Shown here piece after piece: positions 19,734-22,953 of a DNA stretch of 22,953 nucleotides. The translations under genes and the position numbers were made by a program. Origin of the DNA: Byssochlamys sp. IMV 00236 (lineage: Eukaryota; Ascomycota; Eurotiomycetes; Eurotiales; Thermoascaceae); the NCBI GenBank assembly GCA_001931875.2, contig MSJH02000021.1:1-22953 (forward strand), in the 5' to 3' direction. The notes beneath the pieces were generated by a model. The model was not told the DNA's origin and searched no databases. It was given only the letters and a program-made list of their open reading frames with translations. Numbering within the stretch: position 1 is the first letter of the stretch; the number at the start of each line of letters is the position of its first letter.

Positions 19734-21450
19734 ATGGGTATTTTCAAATTTTATAAAAAAGGCAATAAAAATAGACAAAAAACCGCAACTTCTGTTAAGG
19801 AGATCTCCAACAAAGAAAAGATCTTTGACGATACACCAATTTATGTTCCATTTGCGCTCGATAGTTCAACGTCTGAAGCAACTCAAAGTAGCCTAATGGA
19901 TGAAATTTTCAAAGAGCTCCCTTTATCTGCATACAGCAAAACTGATTCAAATAATGGTAAACCAGCCCCAAACCAAGATTAGATTTACCCTGACTTAACC
20001 TTTTTTATATTATGTAGATGTCCCTAAAGCTCCTGTTACTAAAAGCATACGACATTCACTAACACTTGGCTTACGAAAAAATCGCGCAGCAAGCTTTAAT
20101 TCTTCAAGCAATTCAATTAACCTATCCAGTTGTAGCAAGTCAATCGAGACAAACAGTACTTTAACAGGACCAGAAAACTACTCGAGAAAAAACTCAGTGT
20201 TCACCGATAGCTCAGTATCAAGCGCCTCAACCTTTAGCAATCCATCTTCAGCTGATGAGCGTACTTCTTTGAATAGTGTACTTGTACCAATGTCACCAAC
20301 AAGCTATATGGAGAACCATTTCGATCTTCAGTTACAAACACAAGGCAACAGAAAGCCCTCAGTTGATAGAGGACCGACTACACAGATACATTCAGCATTA
20401 TCTCAAAGCTCTACCGAATCTACATTAGCCCGGATGAGAGAAAGGCACCGGCAAGAACGTCAAAAGCAACGCTATTGGCTACCGAGCTATAGTATCCCAG
20501 TAGATAGAGCTGCCTATTTTTCACCTGCTGTCAGCCAGTTAATGATAACTCAGCAAGCGGCCATTGACCACATGCAGCTATACAGTATATCTCAACCAAC
20601 GCAACCCTATTTTGATCCAGCCATCCGATCTTTTTCTACACAAGTACCATGTGCAATGACACCTACAGTCACTCCAGACGCCCCTCACTCCCCATATTAC
20701 CCTTATCCTACTTCAATCATTAGCTCCTTTACGCCAAACTCTTCAACTTCAACCCCGCTTTCTCAGCTCAAGGGAAGCCCTGATTCTCATTATTGTCATC
20801 ATCACACAAAGGAACGAGAATTACCTTCACCATCATTATATCATCCAAAGTATAGGACATCCTGTAAGACACAACAAACAGATCCAGCCTATTCGTACAA
20901 CGTAGCATCTGGTGTAACAGAATCTAGTATTCATTCGCAATACGCTAATCATAATGACATAAAGTATGTTGTCACTCACCCAACAAACAGCTGTTGCAAA
21001 GGCACTGCAAAAAGCATTGAATACTGTAGGAAAAGCACATGTAAGAAGAAGAAAAGAATGAACCCATGTCTTGGAAGACTGCACACTTGTCATAATGTCA
21101 GTTTGGAAAGCCAAGTCAATCAGAGGTATAGAGAGGAGCTTGATCTAATGCAGAAAATTCATAAAAGAAACTGTTACTCAGTTCCCAGTTGTTTACACTT
21201 GCTGGACAAGAAACACGACGTATTTGAAGAAAATGACGCTGCGGTTATCAAAGTCATTCAAGAACACATGAACTCGGAAGAAAAGACGATGAGACTATTA
21301 AAGGCATACTGTGGACAGAACCGAGCCTCGATTGTCATTACATGTTGTTGTCATCAGAGTAATAGTAGTAGTAATAGGACGAGAAATGGCAGGCAATGTC
21401 ATCAAGCATCAGGAATTCATGCTAACGTATGTGATCCAAGGTTTCGATGA
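19734..21450 (+). CDS. Uncharacterised Ser/Thr/Pro-rich protein with Cys-rich C-terminus
   Basis: Exons 19734..19956 and 20018..21450 encode 551 residues. The intron has a CTTAAC branch-point-like sequence and a clean TATGTAG acceptor, and the frame is continuous. The N-terminus (MGIFKFYKKGNKNRQK) is basic; residues 75-205 are Ser/Asn/Thr-rich and probably disordered. A charged block LARMRERHRQERQKQRYW at 211-228 leads into a Tyr/Pro-rich middle. From residue 400 to the end there are 14 Cys residues, including CCK at 400-402, a Lys-rich CKKKKRMNPC stretch, and CCC at 517-519. Between them lies a helical segment with LLDKKHDVFEENDAAVIKVI. No domain was recognised. The Cys pattern could bind zinc but does not match a named finger. 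It is the immediate upstream neighbour, same strand, of the myosin/chitin synthase gene. Confidence 0.75.
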
Positions 21451-21741
21451 ACCAAATAGAATATTATTACTCATAAACGATAAAAAAAAACTTGCTTCAT
21501 ACATTTCATATCACTATAATTCATAAACCCTACAGTTAATAGCATTCTAATAAAGTATCATTTGGCACACTTTCCATATTTGGCTTCTTGTGTCGCCATC
21601 AGTCAAAGTTTAGTTTATTTTGCTTATTATGCACTGATTTTTGTTTGCGCTGCCTGCCATCATTCATTGATCATAGTTAACCTCTTTCTTCTTTTTTTTT
21701 TTTTTTCTTCATTCCATAATTTTTTAACGCCATACTGTTTT
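21451..21741. promoter_or_regulatory. Short intergenic region before the myosin/chitin synthase gene
   Basis: These 291 bases lie between the stop and the next ATG. A T/C-rich run at about 21685-21710 precedes the start. The reading frame is open upstream to 21562, but that part encodes hydrophobic low-complexity sequence without an ATG and is taken as leader. Confidence 0.4.
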
Positions 21742-22953
21742 ATGTATCATCATTCGACGCCTGTCATTATGGACCTTTGCTCTCTTCCTGATGTAGATGA
21801 TACTACCATAATAGACAGACTAAGGACTAGATACATGAACTATCAGTCCTATACAGCTATAGGATATTGTAATATTATAGCGGTAAACCCTTTCAAAAGG
21901 CTTGCCCAAAACGACACGCAGACTAGCGAAGAGTATGTCACATTCTACAAAAACCCTTCAGTCAACAGCTGCTTTAAACTCGATCCACATGTTTTTGGAC
22001 TTGCAAATGCGTCTTATTTCCATATGCGAAGAACAGGAAACGGTCAAGTGATATTATTACTGTAAGCATAACTCATTTTTTACTGTTCATGCTCAATTGG
22101 ACTCAACAGATTTGTTATTTAGGGGCGAATCTGGAAGTGGAAAGACGGAAATACAAGACTTGATTATACCACATCTCATACGTTTGGGCTTAAATAAGAA
22201 AAAACAAAAGATGCAAGGGCATATTATAAGTGGTCATAAAGTGCTAAACATATTTGGATCAGCAGCAACATCTCCCATAACAAGGTATAGCTCTCGGTTT
22301 GGTGTCTATAGTGAAATACACTTTAATGAGCGTGGTAAAGTGGTTGGAGGAAACATCGCTACTTATCTCTTGGAAAAATCAAGGCTGTGTGGTGGTGTTT
22401 CCAAAGCTAGATCAAGTGAAGGAAACTTTACAGTATTCTACTTGTTATTGGCCGGCACAACTCCTGATGAAAAGCAGGTACTACAGCTAACAGATGATCC
22501 CAAATCATTTCATTACTTGGCGCCATACAGTAGAAGCATTTCAAGCAGCGACGCAGAACAGTATAACGAACTGAAGAGTGTGATGCGTACGGCAGGCTTT
22601 AAGAAGGACCACTTCAATTTTATTATTCAGTTGTTATCGGCTATATTACATCTAGGGAATTTGATCTTTATGCCTAGTGATGGGGCTGAGGAAACAGTGT
22701 CTATCAAGAACATGGATTGTTTGGAGCTGATTGCTGGCTTCTTGGGACTTCAACCAGAGACACTCAAATCATCTCTAGCATTCAAGACGGTTACTATCAG
22801 AAAAGATACAACAACCCTGATATTGGATGTAGATCAAGCCACCGCGCAAAGGGACGATCTAGCACAAACCCTTTACTCACTACTGTTTGCTTGGCTGGTG
22901 AATTATATCAATGGGCGAATTTCATGTGACGACTATAACAGCTACGCAGGCAT
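21742..22953 (+). CDS. Class XVII myosin motor of a myosin-chitin synthase, 3'-truncated by window edge
   Basis: Exons 21742..22061 and 22123..>22953 give the first 383 residues of a myosin head. The sequence SLPDVDDTTIIDRLRTRYM, VNPFKRLA, and FGLANASYFHMRRTGNGQ follow the motor that fungi fuse to chitin synthase (class V/VII CHS). In that family the head guides delivery of the enzyme to growth sites, where the C-terminal domain makes chitin. The P-loop GESGSGKTE is at 108-116 and is restored across the intron. The switch I region reads TRYSSRFG, without the Asn-Asn run of conventional myosins, as is common in this divergent class. LLSAILHLGNLIF and LYSLLFAWLVNYIN are further head signatures. 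The chitin synthase part lies outside the window, so the fusion is inferred from the head class. An alternative in-frame start is at 21769. Confidence 0.85.

Noticed and set aside
21562..21741. Upstream extension of the myosin head frame
   Set aside because: No ATG, and the translated part is hydrophobic low-complexity sequence over a T-run; chitin-synthase myosin heads normally begin near the chosen Met.
1..22953. CRISPR arrays, prokaryotic operons or phage genes
   Set aside because: None seen; genes are intron-containing eukaryotic families throughout, and the repeats present are simple microsatellites or a single two-copy block.

Overview
The window looks like nuclear DNA of a Mucorales-type fungus (Mucoromycota). 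The reasons are: AT-rich sequence with many short GT-AG introns (about 45-75 nt), a myosin-motor chitin synthase, an HSPA12-type Hsp70 of the kind amplified in that group, a metazoan-like CENP-I, and a LINE-type reverse-transcriptase relic. Genus and species cannot be read from the sequence alone. Gene models were built by hand: each splice junction was chosen so that the reading frame and the family alignment both continue, and in the multi-exon models the summed exon lengths stay in frame.

Left part (1-12.35 kb) is gene-dense. In order it holds: the 3' part of an HSPA12-like Hsp70 (+, 1-2154); a p24/TMED cargo receptor (-, 2173-3093) lying tail-to-tail with it; CENP-I/Mis6, an inner-kinetochore protein (+, 3723-6445); beta-tubulin (+, 7110-8577); a Vps5/SNX1-type sorting nexin (+, 8747-10462); about 1.2 kb with disconnected coding-like fragments; and coatomer zeta (+, 11662-12345).

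The middle holds a two-finger C2H2 transcription factor (+, 13314-14301) and a short mL46-like Nudix protein (+, 15443-15964). From 15,965 to 19,733 the window is gene-poor and very AT-rich. It contains a dead LINE reverse-transcriptase fragment (-), a pair of near-identical 27/28-nt direct repeats 1.4 kb apart, a possible tiny two-exon gene (-), and two or three decayed coding-like stretches.

The right end has an unrecognised 551-residue Ser/Thr/Pro-rich protein with a Cys-rich C-terminus (+, 19734-21450). It is followed closely by the start of a class XVII myosin/chitin synthase (+, 21742 to beyond the window).

Several genes belong to eukaryotic trafficking: p24 cargo receptor, COPI zeta, retromer sorting nexin and the motor-linked chitin synthase. 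Two serve mitosis (beta-tubulin and CENP-I). This looks like ordinary linkage, not an operon-like system. The observations most worth following up are beta-tubulin residues Tyr167 plus Ala198, which match classic benzimidazole-resistance states, and an intact CENP-I in a lineage reported to lack CENP-A. Next come the shortened mL46-like Nudix protein and the LINE relic with a broken catalytic motif.
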